From Streptomyces sp. MUM 178J (GTDB lineage: Bacteria; Actinomycetota; Actinomycetes; Streptomycetales; Streptomycetaceae), in the NCBI RefSeq assembly GCF_022414575.1, contig NZ_JADWYQ010000032.1:1-64000 (forward strand): DNA of 64,000 nt, in the 5' to 3' direction. The position numbers and the translations under genes are program-made. The notes beneath the pieces were generated by a model. That model did no database searches and was not told where the DNA came from. It saw only the letters and a list, made by a program, of their open reading frames with translations. Shown one piece after another: positions 24,568 through 32,699 of the stretch (the first letter of the stretch is position 1; every line of letters starts with the position of its first letter).

Positions 24568-26628
24568 TCAGCCGTTGCGCTTCCAGCGCGGCTTGTCGTC
24601 GCGGCGGCCGAAGGAGGAGCCGGAGTTGCTGCGGTGGTCGCCGCCGCGGTGGTCGTCACGACGGCCGTACGGGCGGTCGCTGTTGAAGCGGTGGCCGCCG
24701 CCGGAGGGACGGTCGTCGCGGCGGTCGCGGTTGAAGGGCCGGTCGCTGCCGCGGTGGTGGCCGGAGTGGCGCTCGTCGCGGCGGAACCCGCCACGCTCGT
24801 CACGGCGCTCGAAGGGGCGCCGGCCGCGGTCGTCACGGCGGTCATCACGGCGGTCGTCACGGCGGTCGTCACGGCGGAACGAACCGCGGTCCTCGCGGCG
24901 GAACCCGCCACGGTCACCACGGTCATCGCGACGCTCGTCACGGCGGTCGTCACGCCGGAACCCGCCACGGTCACCACGGTCTCCGCGGTCGTCCCGACGG
25001 TCGTCCCGACGGAAGGAACCGCGGCGCTCGAAGTTGCCGCGCTCGTCGCGACGGTCGTCACGGCGGTCGTCACGGCGAACGTCCCGGCGCTGCTCCCGCT
25101 CCTCGCGCCGCTCGACCGCCGCCGCGGCGGCCGCCGCCGCCTCGACCTCGGCCTCCGCGGCCTCGGTGACCTCGGCGACAGCCGTCTCGGGGTCCTCGCC
25201 CCGCTCGCGCGCCGCGCGGGCGACCAGGCGGTCGGCGTCCTCGCGGAGTTCCGCCGCACGGCGCTGGACGCGCTCGAGGCGGCGGGTCAGCTCGGCGACC
25301 TCGCGCTCGGCCTGCTTGGCGGCGTTGTTGGCGGAGTCGGCCTGGACCTCGGTCAGGGACCGCGCACCGGTGATCTCGGCGACCTCCGGTTCGAAGGCGC
25401 CGCCCTGCCCGATGATGTGGCGCGTGGCGTCGACGCCCGCGTCCTCCATCAGACGGAAGATCTGCCGGCGCTGGTGCGGCAGCGACAGGGAGACGACCGT
25501 GCCGGACTTGCCGGCACGCGCCGTACGGCCCGAGCGGTGCAGATAGTCCTTGTGGTCGCCGGCCGGGTCCACGTTCAGGACCAGGTCGATGCCGTCGACG
25601 TGGATGCCGCGGGCTGCGACGTCGGTGGCGACGAGCACGTTGACCTGGCCGTCCTTGAAGTCGGCCAGCGTGCGGGTGCGCGCGCCCTGGGTCATGCCGC
25701 CGTGCAGCGCGTCCGCCTTCACACCCGACTCTCGGAGCTGCTCCGCGACCCGGTCCGCGCCCAGCTGGGTGCGTACGAAGACGATGGTGCGGCCCTTGCG
25801 GGCGGCGATGGCGGCGGTGACCGGGGCCTTGTCCTTCGGCTTCACGACGAGGACGTGGTGCGTCATGGTCGTGACGGCGCCGGCGGACGGGTCCACCTCG
25901 TGGGTCACCGGGTCCACCAGGTAGCGCTTGACCAGGGTGTCGATCTCGTCCTCGAGCGTGGCCGAGAACAGCAGACGCTGCCCGCCCTCCGGGACCTGGT
26001 CGAGCAGCTCGGTCACCTCGGGCATGAAGCCCAGGTCGGCCATCTGGTCGGCCTCGTCGAGGACGGCGACCTGGACGGACTCCAGGGAGCACGCGCCGCG
26101 GTTGATGATGTCCCGAAGCCGGCCCGGGGTGGCGACGAGGACGTCGACCCCGCGCTCCAGCGCGTAGATCTGGTTGCCCATGGACGTACCGCCGCAGACG
26201 ACCTTCATCTTCAGGCCGAGGACGTCGCCGTACGGCTGAAGGGCGTCGGCGACCTGCATGGCGAGCTCACGGGTCGGGGTGAGGATGACGCCGCGGGGCT
26301 TCTTCTTGTCGGTGTAGCCGCCGGCCAGGGTGGCGAGCAGCGGCAGGCCGAAGGAGAGCGTCTTGCCGGAGCCGGTGCGGCCGCGGCCGAGGATGTCCTT
26401 GCCGGCCAGGGCGTCCGGGATGGTCGCGGCCTGGATCGGGAAGGGGACGGTCACGCCGTTCTGCGCGAGCTTGCGGACGACGCCCTCGGGCAGGCCCAGG
26501 TCCCCGAAGGTGATCTGGGGCTCGGCGGGCGCACTCTCGGTCGCGGAGGCCTGCGGGGCCTCGGCGGCCGCGGCGGCGTCCGCCGAGGCCTCGGGCACGA
26601 CGACGTGATCAGAACTGAATGCGGACAT
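24568..26628 (-). CDS. DEAD-box RNA helicase with long Arg/Asp-rich tail
   Basis: ATP-dependent RNA helicase, 686 residues. The Q motif precedes ATIPDALAGKDILGRGRTGSGKT (motif I AxTGSGKT-like); PTRELAMQV (Ia), VLDEADQMADLGF (II, DEAD), FSATLE (III), VATDVAARGIHVDGIDLV (V) and YLHRSGRTARAGKSG (VI) follow. From about residue 470 the protein becomes a low-complexity tail dominated by RRDDRR/DDRGDRGG units with interspersed F and G (RGG-like), about 180 residues long. Such tails bind RNA and favour condensates and cold-shock roles. The long frames on the opposite strand are shadows of this repetitive coding. Confidence 0.93.
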   Translation of the reverse strand: MSAFSSDHVVVPEASADAAAAAEAPQASATESAPAEPQITFGDLGLPEGVVRKLAQNGVTVPFPIQAATIPDALAGKDILGRGRTGSGKTLSFGLPLLATLAGGYTDKKKPRGVILTPTRELAMQVADALQPYGDVLGLKMKVVCGGTSMGNQIYALERGVDVLVATPGRLRDIINRGACSLESVQVAVLDEADQMADLGFMPEVTELLDQVPEGGQRLLFSATLEDEIDTLVKRYLVDPVTHEVDPSAGAVTTMTHHVLVVKPKDKAPVTAAIAARKGRTIVFVRTQLGADRVAEQLRESGVKADALHGGMTQGARTRTLADFKDGQVNVLVATDVAARGIHVDGIDLVLNVDPAGDHKDYLHRSGRTARAGKSGTVVSLSLPHQRRQIFRLMEDAGVDATRHIIGQGGAFEPEVAEITGARSLTEVQADSANNAAKQAEREVAELTRRLERVQRRAAELREDADRLVARAARERGEDPETAVAEVTEAAEAEVEAAAAAAAAVERREEREQRRDVRRDDRRDDRRDERGNFERRGSFRRDDRRDDRGDRGDRGGFRRDDRRDERRDDRGDRGGFRREDRGSFRRDDRRDDRRDDRRDDRGRRPFERRDERGGFRRDERHSGHHRGSDRPFNRDRRDDRPSGGGHRFNSDRPYGRRDDHRGGDHRSNSGSSFGRRDDKPRWKRNG

Positions 26629-26837
26629 GCGAAATGCGAAACCTTCCGGAGTCTCGGCACGCGCCCAAACTCCGTGATTCGCAAATCGACCGCCTCAATG
26701 CGGTCAGCCACGGCCAGGGAGAGTACGCGCCACACGGCGCGCTCTTCGGCGCCGGGCAATGAATGGGATCAAACGATCTACCACCATACGCACCCTCCCC
26801 CCTCCGAGGCAAACCGGGTGCACAGTGCCCACGCCCG

Positions 26838-27458
26838 CTACGCGGGCCCCGGCTGCGGGGACGCCTCCGGCTCGCCCCTCATCCCCTCCCCCCGCTCGTC
26901 CACCGGGTGCATCGCCCCGGCATGCACCTCGGGCGCGGACGACGCGGTTGGCTCGTCGGTGGGCTCCGGCGAGGGGCCGGGGCTCGGCTCGGAGGGCGGT
27001 TCCGCAGGCTCGCTCGGGGGCTGGGACGGCGGGGGAGACGGGGTCGACCCGCCGTCGTCTCCCTCGGTCGGCGAAGGCTCGCCCTTCGGCGGCACCGGCG
27101 GCTCTCCTCCACTCCCGGGCTCCGACGGCGGAGAGGGCTCCGGCCCGCTGGGGCTGGGCGACACGGTCGCTTCCCTCTCCCCCTGTGCCTCTTCCTCCTC
27201 CGCCACCTCGTCCTTCTCGCTTTTCCCGCCGTGCTCATGGTCGGTGTACACCCGCCGGCCGCCCGGCGCCCCGTGTCCGCCGTCCGGCTCCGCGGCCGTT
27301 CCGCCCTGGTCCACGGAGGTGCTCGGCGCCGGCTTCGCGTCGCCCTTGTCGTCGTCGCCGACGCTCATACAGCCCGCCGAGGCCGCGAGCGCCAACGAGG
27401 CGGCGATCCAGGCGGCCGTACGGCGGCCAGGGCGACCGGGGACTGACAACTGGCGCAC
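26838..27458 (-). CDS. Putative acidic Pro/Ser-rich lipoprotein
   Basis: 206 residues from the GTG at 27458, with GGAGGTG just upstream. The signal sequence has RRTAAWIAASLALAASAGC, ending in a lipobox (ASAGC), so the mature protein starts at that Cys and is lipid-anchored outside the membrane. The rest is disordered: an acidic/basic stretch (HEHGGKSEKDEVAEEEEAQG), then a Pro/Ser/Glu wall-spanning region. No enzymatic domain is visible. It lies between the helicase and the crcB operon, all on the minus strand. Function unknown. Confidence 0.7.
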   Translation of the reverse strand: MRQLSVPGRPGRRTAAWIAASLALAASAGCMSVGDDDKGDAKPAPSTSVDQGGTAAEPDGGHGAPGGRRVYTDHEHGGKSEKDEVAEEEEAQGEREATVSPSPSGPEPSPPSEPGSGGEPPVPPKGEPSPTEGDDGGSTPSPPPSQPPSEPAEPPSEPSPGPSPEPTDEPTASSAPEVHAGAMHPVDERGEGMRGEPEASPQPGPA

Positions 27459-27570
27459 AACGGCACCTCCGGAACGGGAGCAGGGGACGCGACTGCCCTG
27501 CCCAACTCCCCGCGCCCCGCAAGGGACACGCCCCACAGGCCACCCGTCTGCCCCACACGGAGACACCCGC

Positions 27571-27615
27571 CCGGATGACCGCCGTCCGGATGACCGCCGT
27601 CCGGATGACCGCCGC
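27571..27615. repeat. Three tandem 15-bp repeats
   Basis: CCGGATGACCGCCGT occurs at 27571-27585 and 27586-27600, with a third copy (one change) at 27601-27615 and a decayed fourth after it. It is non-coding, between the lipoprotein and crcB genes. The following bases show a looser GTCAAC/GTCAGC reiteration up to the crcB stop. Confidence 0.8.
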
Positions 27616-27659
27616 CTGGATCGCCGTACCGAGCCGTCAACTCGTCAACGCGTCAACCG

Positions 27660-28022
27660 TCAGCCCGTCAGCCCGCCTGCCAGCTCCACGCCCAGGAACA
27701 CCGACCCCAGCCCGACGAGCAGCGACGCCGCCACATTCGCCGCCGCCAGGAACTTCCAGCCGCGCTCGGCCAGCCGGAGCGTCTCGTACGAGAAGGTGGA
27801 GTACGTCGTCACCGCCCCGCACAGCCCCGTCCCCAGCAGCGCATACGTCGGCGAGGACACCGACGCCCCCGCCAGCAGTCCGAGCACCAGCGAACCGCAC
27901 GCGTTGACGGTGAACGTCCCCCAGGGGAAGACCGAGTCGTGGCGCAGCTGCACCGCACGGTCCGTCAGATAGCGCAGCGGCGCCCCGACCGCCGCGCCCA
28001 CCGCCACCAGCAGCCAGTTCAC
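27660..28022 (-). CDS. crcB: Fluoride channel CrcB/Fluc, subunit 1
   Basis: 120-residue four-helix membrane protein. [34 protein letters not shown] and [16 protein letters not shown] are the Fluc signatures (the G-N-x3-F and T-x-S-T-F blocks that line the fluoride pore). The GTG start at 28022 overlaps the stop of the upstream crcB gene (GTGA), so the two are translationally coupled. In Gram-positive bacteria, paired genes usually give heterodimeric dual-topology channels that expel fluoride. No fluoride riboswitch was recognised upstream. Confidence 0.92.
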   Translation of the reverse strand: MNWLLVAVGAAVGAPLRYLTDRAVQLRHDSVFPWGTFTVNACGSLVLGLLAGASVSSPTYALLGTGLCGAVTTYSTFSYETLRLAERGWKFLAAANVAASLLVGLGSVFLGVELAGGLTG

Positions 28023-28564
28023 GACGCCGCCGTCCTGGCCAGCACGGCCCGCGTCGCCGACGCCGCCAGCCACACCGCGGCGACCGCGCCCGCGACCGTC
28101 CCGCCCGCGTAGGCCAGGGCGGTGCCGGCCTCCTCTTGCTCCAGCAGCTCGGTGAAGTCCAGCGCGTAGGTGGAGAACGTGGTGAAGCCGCCCAGCACCC
28201 CGACTCCGAGGAAGGGCCGCACCAGCGGATGCGTACGCGTGCCGCGCCCGCCCTCGCTGACCAGTGCCATGAGCACCCCGATCAGACAGCAGCCCGCCAC
28301 GTTGACCCAGAACACCGCCCACGGGAACGCCCCCGCCGGGGCCGGCCAGTGCACGGAGGCCGCGTAGCGCGCCAGCGCCCCGACCGCGCCGCCCGCCGAG
28401 ATCGCGCCCAGCACCTGCCACTTGTGCGCGCCGGCCGTCTCGGTGCGCTGTGCGGGCACATGGAGGTCGACATCGGGGTCGATGGCCTCCGAGACAGGGC
28501 CGTGGGCGTAGTTCGGGTAGCCCTCGTTCGAGTGACCCCCGGACCCGGATCCCATGGCTGTCAT
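28019..28564 (-). CDS. crcB: Fluoride channel CrcB/Fluc, subunit 2 (with N-terminal extension)
   Basis: 181 residues. The first ~55 ([20 protein letters not shown] and on) are a hydrophilic extension absent from most CrcB proteins. The channel part follows with [34 protein letters not shown] and [16 protein letters not shown], the last matching the pore signature T-T-F-S-T. It starts at 28564 in a 4-nt overlap with the upstream metallopeptidase gene, so three genes form one coupled operon. With the downstream paralogue it should form a heterodimeric fluoride exporter. Confidence 0.9.
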   Translation of the reverse strand: MTAMGSGSGGHSNEGYPNYAHGPVSEAIDPDVDLHVPAQRTETAGAHKWQVLGAISAGGAVGALARYAASVHWPAPAGAFPWAVFWVNVAGCCLIGVLMALVSEGGRGTRTHPLVRPFLGVGVLGGFTTFSTYALDFTELLEQEEAGTALAYAGGTVAGAVAAVWLAASATRAVLARTAAS

Positions 28565-28911
28565 CCGTACCCCAGCGCGTGCAGCCGCTCGTCGTCGATC
28601 CCGAAGTGGTGGGCGATCTCGTGCACCACGGTGATCTCGGTTTCCGCGACGACGTCCTCGCGCGACTCGCACATCCGCAGCGTGGGGCCGCGGTAGATCG
28701 TGATCCGGTCCGGCAGCACACCCGCGTACCACTCGCCGCGGTCGGTCAGCGGAGTCCCCTCGTAGAGCCCGAGCAGCTCGGGGTCGTCCGCGGTCGGCTC
28801 GTCCTCGACGAACACCGCGACGTTGTCCATCAGCCGCGTCAGCTCCGGCGGAATCCGGTCGAGGGCCTCGGCGACCAGTTCCTCGAACTCCTCGCTCGTC
28901 ATCTCCAGCAC
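28561..28911 (-). CDS. Small zincin-like metallopeptidase family protein
   Basis: 116 residues from the GTG at 28911 ([13 protein letters not shown]), the usual start of this actinobacterial family; an ATG at 28902 is an alternative. The C-terminus carries [20 protein letters not shown], an HExxH-x6-E/D metal site of a compact zincin fold. The mid part [14 protein letters not shown] is also typical. Substrate unknown; many family members may not be proteases. It is the first gene of the operon with the two crcB genes. Confidence 0.88.
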   Translation of the reverse strand: MLEMTSEEFEELVAEALDRIPPELTRLMDNVAVFVEDEPTADDPELLGLYEGTPLTDRGEWYAGVLPDRITIYRGPTLRMCESREDVVAETEITVVHEIAHHFGIDDERLHALGYG

Positions 28912-28999
28912 GTGGCCATTGTCACGTACGAGCCCCCTCGCGCAGGGCCCCGGCCCGCCTCTCCGCATGCTCTGCTGCATATCTGGGCATACGGGAGCA

Positions 29000-30715
29000 A
29001 TGGACCGCGAAGCCTCCGAACGCCGTCCTCGCCGCCCGAACCCGAGCCGTCTGAATCCACGCCGTCCCCATCCCGGCCGTCTCCATCCCGGCAGCCGGCG
29101 TCCCCGCCTTCCGCAGCCGCGCCGCGCGCAGCCGCAGGGCAGCCCTGCCCCGGGCCGTCTCAGGGGCCCGCTCGCCGGGCTCCGCCGGCGCTACCGGGCG
29201 CACCGCGCCGCCCCCGTCAGCTCCCTCGTCCACAGCCCGCACCCGTGGGCGAGCGCCCTGGGCATGGCGGCCGTGGTGCTGCTCGGCGCCTGGCTCGGGC
29301 TGCTGATCGTCGGCAGCGTGCACACCCCGGTGGGGCCGATGGACACCAGCATGACCCTGCGCCCCTCCGCGACCGGCGGCACAAAGATCAACGTCTCGCC
29401 GCTCGGCGCGCTGGAGCTGGACTCCCACGTCGCCCCGATCCGCCTCGACGTGGACGTCGACCGGCTCGACCCGGTGCGCTCCCAGGCCCTGGTCGAGAAC
29501 CCGGAGCTGATCTCCCGCCTCCAGGACGAGATCTCCCGCGATGTGAAGGAGGGCGCCACCGATCTGGCAGTACGCTCCTGCGTCGCCGTCGTCGTCGGCG
29601 CGACCGCGCTCGGCCTGGTCGTCTTCCGCAGCCCGCGTCGGGCCCTGACCGCCGGCGGCCTGGCGCTCGCCCTGCTGGCCGCGTCCGGCGCCGCCGCGTA
29701 CGCCACCTGGAACCCCAAGTCCGTCCTGGAGCCCCGCTACTCCGGACTGCTCTCCTCCGCGCCCTCCGTCGTCGGCGACGCCCGCTCCATCATCAGCGAA
29801 TTCGACGTCTACCAGAAAGAGTTGGCCCGGCTCGTGGCCAATGTGACCAAGCTGTACGAGGCCACCTCCACGCTCCCCGCGTACCAGCCGGACCCGGGCA
29901 CCATCCGGGTGCTGCATGTCTCCGACGTCCACCTCAACCCCGCGGCGTGGCACATCATCGGTTCGCTGGTGGAGCAGTACGAGATCGATGTGATCGTCGA
30001 CTCCGGCGACACCATGGACCACGGCGCGGCCGCCGAGAACGCCTTCCTCGACGCGATCCCCGGGCTCGGCGCTCCCTACGTCTGGGTCCGGGGCAACCAC
30101 GACTCCCGCGTAACCCAGGAGTACCTCGCCAAGCTGAAGAACGTGCACGTCCTCGACGAGGGCGCCGCCATCGACATCGGCGGACTGCGCATCGCGGGCA
30201 GCGGGGACCCGCGCTTCACCCCGGACCGCTCCCAGGAGGACGGCGGCGACGCCGTCGAACGCATGGCCGGGATCCGGTTCGCCTCCTCCCTGCGCGACCA
30301 GGAAAGGGCGGGCACCCCGGTGGACATCGCGGTGGTCCACAACCCGCTCGCCGCCCGCGAGACCGACGGGACCGTTCCGCTCGTCCTGGCGGGTGACATC
30401 CACCGCCGCGAGAACGACCTCCTCCCCTTCGGCACCCGCCTCAAGGTCGAGGGCTCGACGGGAGGCGGCGGACTGCGCGCGGTGGAGCAGGACGAGCCGG
30501 CCAAGGTCGAGGCCTCGGTGCTCTATCTGGACCGCGCGACCAAGCGGCTGCAGGCCTGGGACGAGATCACCCTGGGCGGCCTGGGGCTGACATCCGCGGA
30601 GGTGTCCCGCCATCTGGCGGAGGAGAACACCCCGCTGCCGACCCCCGCGCCCGGCCCTTCCTCGAGCCCCGCGTCGTCAGGCCCCGCGCCCCCTCCCGGC
30701 GAACCGTCCGGGTGA
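29000..30715 (+). CDS. Membrane-anchored metallophosphoesterase
   Basis: 571 residues from the ATG at 29000 (RBS GGGAGC). The N-terminus is an Arg/Pro-rich stretch of about 80 residues, followed by a membrane helix (ALGMAAVVLLGAWLGLLIVG), an extracytoplasmic part, a second hydrophobic pair near residues 190-240, and a calcineurin-like domain: VLHVSDVHLNP, VDSGDTMDHGA, VRGNHDSRV and DIAVVHNP. The final motif, normally G-H-x-H, reads VLAGDIHRREN, so the first His is Asp. That changes one metal or phosphate ligand. The disordered tail is Pro/Ser-rich. The substrate, possibly a phospholipid or nucleotide, is not evident. Confidence 0.85.
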   Translation: MDREASERRPRRPNPSRLNPRRPHPGRLHPGSRRPRLPQPRRAQPQGSPAPGRLRGPLAGLRRRYRAHRAAPVSSLVHSPHPWASALGMAAVVLLGAWLGLLIVGSVHTPVGPMDTSMTLRPSATGGTKINVSPLGALELDSHVAPIRLDVDVDRLDPVRSQALVENPELISRLQDEISRDVKEGATDLAVRSCVAVVVGATALGLVVFRSPRRALTAGGLALALLAASGAAAYATWNPKSVLEPRYSGLLSSAPSVVGDARSIISEFDVYQKELARLVANVTKLYEATSTLPAYQPDPGTIRVLHVSDVHLNPAAWHIIGSLVEQYEIDVIVDSGDTMDHGAAAENAFLDAIPGLGAPYVWVRGNHDSRVTQEYLAKLKNVHVLDEGAAIDIGGLRIAGSGDPRFTPDRSQEDGGDAVERMAGIRFASSLRDQERAGTPVDIAVVHNPLAARETDGTVPLVLAGDIHRRENDLLPFGTRLKVEGSTGGGGLRAVEQDEPAKVEASVLYLDRATKRLQAWDEITLGGLGLTSAEVSRHLAEENTPLPTPAPGPSSSPASSGPAPPPGEPSG

Positions 30716-30737
30716 CGGCTCCCCGCATCTATTCGGT

Positions 30738-30767
30738 TTGGTCAGGACCTAAATGCCGTAGTACAGT
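30738..30767 (+). promoter_or_regulatory. Candidate promoter of the tRNA-Glu/Asp/Phe operon
   Basis: TTGGTC (30738-30743), an 18-bp spacer and TACAGT (30762-30767) precede the tRNA array by about 140 bp, with no other gene between. Confidence 0.45.
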
Positions 30768-30908
30768 CTCGTCGTGCCCAAGGGCAGCGGTCAGGGCTTG
30801 ACCGTCCTGAACCCCGCAAGGGGCAAAGGAGAAGCAGACCCCTTCGGGGGGAAGCGGAGTCACATGCTTCTCGCGTCCCCTGGGGGCGAAAGAGCAGCGG
30901 CAGTACCC

Positions 30909-30981
30909 GCCCTCATCGTCTAGTGGCCCAGGACGCCGCCCTTTCAAGGCGGTAGCACGGGTTCGAATCCCGTTGGGGGCA
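30909..30981 (+). tRNA. tRNA-Glu (TTC)
   Basis: 73-nt cloverleaf. Acceptor GCCCTCA pairs with TGGGGGC (one T:G), anticodon stem CCGCC/GGCGG surrounds CTTTCAA, and the T-arm is CGGGTTCGAATCCCG. Its last 24 bases recur with one change at 58248-58271, where the rest of the gene is absent. Confidence 0.95.
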
Positions 30982-31020
30982 CGCAAAATCCTGTGCAGCA
31001 TTTGCTTGTGCACATCACAT

Positions 31021-31095
31021 GGTCCTGTGGAGCAGTTTGGAGTGCTCGCCACCCTGTCAAGGTGGAGGCCGCGGGTTCAAATCCCGTCAGGACCG
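31021..31095 (+). tRNA. tRNA-Asp (GTC), copy 1
   Basis: 75-nt cloverleaf, acceptor GGTCCTG/CAGGACC, anticodon loop CTGTCAA. The gene is identical base for base to the copy at 58310-58384. Confidence 0.95.
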
Positions 31096-31119
31096 CTGAG
31101 GCCTCGTAAGAGGCCTCGC

Positions 31120-31193
31120 GGCTGGGTAGCTCAGTTGGTACGAGCGATCGCCTGAAAAGCGATAGGTCGCCGGTTCGATCCCGGCCCCAGCCA
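31120..31193 (+). tRNA. tRNA-Phe (GAA), copy 1
   Basis: 74-nt cloverleaf, acceptor GGCTGGG/CCCAGCC, anticodon loop CTGAAAA within stem ATCGC/GCGAT. Bases 31194-31196 are CCA, so the 3' end may be encoded. It differs from the 58407 copy by compensated changes in the anticodon stem and one T-loop base. Confidence 0.95.
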
Positions 31194-31200
31194 CCAGCAT

Positions 31201-31240
31201 CGAGAACGCTCCGGACGGCATACCGTCCGGAGCGTTCTCG
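31201..31240 (+). terminator. Strong hairpin terminator after the tRNA array
   Basis: A perfect 18-bp stem (31201-31218 with 31223-31240) around CATA directly after tRNA-Phe. I take it as the last core element before the accessory DNA. Confidence 0.85.
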
Positions 31241-31440
31241 TGTCTCCTGCGGGCAGAGCGCCCGTCGCCGAGGGCGGCGTCGACGTCCGGCCGCCACCGG
31301 TCGGGCCGCGGTGTCGTGATCATCGTTTCCCTCCGTGGGGCGGTCTCGTTCCTCGGCCTGCCCACCCCGCGCGCCGATCGCCGCGGTGGTCCCCGCCTGA
31401 GCGGCCTGGATGTCGAGTGGCCGCAGACCACCGCTCAGCG

Positions 31441-31776
31441 CTAGTCGGTGAGATCCAGGGCGATGCGAAGCGTCCGGGAGACCGCGCTCATCTCCTCATC
31501 GGGGACGATCCCGAGATACTTGCCCGCCGTGATCGCGGAGACCGTGAGGGTCATGATCTGGGTGCCGATCACGTCGCCCGCCACGGGCGCGGTGATCCGG
31601 GTCGACAGCAACGTGTCTGGAGCGGTGCCGGTGGTATCCACCAGAACCGTCACGGCGGTGCGCGGGAACACGGAAAGAGCAGGATCCGCCTCGATCACAA
31701 GGAGCGTATGTCCGCTGCGCCGTCCCGGGAGCTCCCACACCTGGCCACGCCGCAGCGGCGGAAGGCTCTCGCTCAC
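31441..31776 (-). CDS. MazF/PemK-like toxin
   Basis: 111 residues. The start RRGQVWELPGRRSGHTLLVI matches the conserved first strands of MazF/PemK endoribonucleases (RRGxVW...), and the end GKYLGIVPDEEMSAVSRTLR matches the C-terminal helix (GxL..e....v...L..aL). MazF toxins cleave mRNA at short motifs. The ATG at 31776 overlaps the stop of the upstream antitoxin gene by four bases. Similarity is at fold-signature level, so the family call is reasonably but not fully secure. In the island it may act as an addiction module. Confidence 0.7.
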   Translation of the reverse strand: MSESLPPLRRGQVWELPGRRSGHTLLVIEADPALSVFPRTAVTVLVDTTGTAPDTLLSTRITAPVAGDVIGTQIMTLTVSAITAGKYLGIVPDEEMSAVSRTLRIALDLTD

Positions 31777-32009
31777 GCCGCGGTGCCGCCGTTCAGTTCG
31801 TCCAGAGCATCGAGCTGCAGCCGGTCGAACTCCTCAAGGGTGTCGAGGCGGGACTCCTGCCACTGGGACAGCCGAGCGGCGGAGTCCCGCACAGCCTGCG
31901 CCATGAGAGCCTTCGCCGCGTACGCCGACAGGTTCCCGCCGGCCTCGTTGTTCGCCGCCTCGAAGACGTCTATGGGCAGACTCACAGTCACGCGCTTACG
32001 TGTCGTCAT
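31773..32009 (-). CDS. Ribbon-helix-helix-type antitoxin
   Basis: 78 residues from the ATG at 32009 (MTTRKRVTVSLPIDVFEAAN). KRVTVSLPIDVFEAANNEAG is a typical RHH strand-helix entry, and the acidic C-terminus (LEEFDRLQLDALDELNGG) would wrap the toxin. Upstream in-frame GTG 32027 and ATG 32021 are possible starts but overlap a palindrome likely to be the operator. Overlap with the toxin gene shows translational coupling, antitoxin first, as in most type-II systems. Confidence 0.72.
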   Translation of the reverse strand: MTTRKRVTVSLPIDVFEAANNEAGGNLSAYAAKALMAQAVRDSAARLSQWQESRLDTLEEFDRLQLDALDELNGGTAA

Positions 32010-32022
32010 ACCAAAGAGCATA

Positions 32023-32033
32023 CTCACAGTGAG
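32023..32033. promoter_or_regulatory. Palindrome at the antitoxin start, likely autoregulatory operator
   Basis: CTCACAGTGAG is a perfect 5-bp inverted repeat around one base, 14 bp ahead of the antitoxin ATG. RHH antitoxins commonly bind such short palindromes to repress their own operon. Confidence 0.4.
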
Positions 32034-32048
32034 CAGGTTCGGCGCACG

Positions 32049-32699
32049 GGCCGTCCATCGCGAAGTGGTGCAGCCCCGCGTCGCACGTCCCCGTGTCGGC
32101 GGGCAGCCGGCTGCCGCCCGCGGGCACTCGGATCAGTTCCGCCTACTCGCCGAAGGTGTGCAACGAGCAGTGCCGTATGCCGCTGCCGCGCGGAGACGGT
32201 CCGAGCACCATCGCTCCGGCGCCGTCACCGAACAGGACGGCCGTCCGGCGGTCGGCCGGGGCAAGGATCCGCGAGTAGACGTCCGCGCCGATGACCAGCC
32301 CATATCCGCCGAACCGCGCGAGCATGGCCTCGGCCGTGGCGAGGGCGAACACCGAACCGGAGCACACGGCGTTGACGTCAAACGCCGCCGCGTCGTACGC
32401 GCCGAGCGCGTGCTGGACGTGGACGGCGGTGAGCGGCTGCGGCCGGTCCGGCGTGGACGTTGCCACCACGATCACGGACAGCCGGTCGGCGTTGACGCCG
32501 GCCGAGCCCAGGGCCGCGCGGGCCGCCGCGGTGGCCAAGTCCGAGGTCGCCTGGTCCGGAGCCGCCCAATGCCGTTCGCGGATCGCCGTCTCACGGGTGA
32601 TCCAGGCGTCATCGCCCCCGCCGCCCGGCCCACCTCGTCGTTGGACACGACGCGCTCCGGGAGGTACGCGCCGGTGCCGAGGATCGCCACGGCAGTCAT
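32049..32699 (-). pseudogene. nphT7: Decayed NphT7-type acetoacetyl-CoA synthase (KASIII family)
   Basis: The reading starts at 32699 (MTAVAILGTGAYLPERVVSN) in a 4-nt overlap with the MMPL stop. After DEVGRAAG it loses one base in a G run (C run 32615-32619 on the plus strand) and continues in another frame with DDAWITRETAIRERHWAAP. It then runs through AFDVNAVCSGSVFALATAEA, which contains the catalytic Cys, and ILAPADRRTAVLFGDGAGAM. At 32143-32145 a TAG interrupts HTFGE-AELIRVPAGGSR, and recognisable homology ends at about 32049 with HHFAMDGRA. The last third, holding the catalytic His and Asn, is gone. These blocks match NphT7, which condenses acetyl-CoA and malonyl-CoA to feed the mevalonate pathway. 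The frameshift could be a sequencing error, but stop plus truncation cannot be explained that way together. Confidence 0.88.

Noticed and set aside
24517..27972. Very long plus-strand frame (1,151 residues) opposite the DEAD-box helicase and lipoprotein
   Set aside because: It is Val/Ala/Thr repeat read from the complement of the helicase's Arg/Asp codons, has no domain and spans two real genes on the other strand.
27660..28022. Fluoride riboswitch ahead of the crcB operon
   Set aside because: The region upstream of 28911 does not show the crcB-motif RNA blocks; it is mostly the coding start and leader of the divergent gene.
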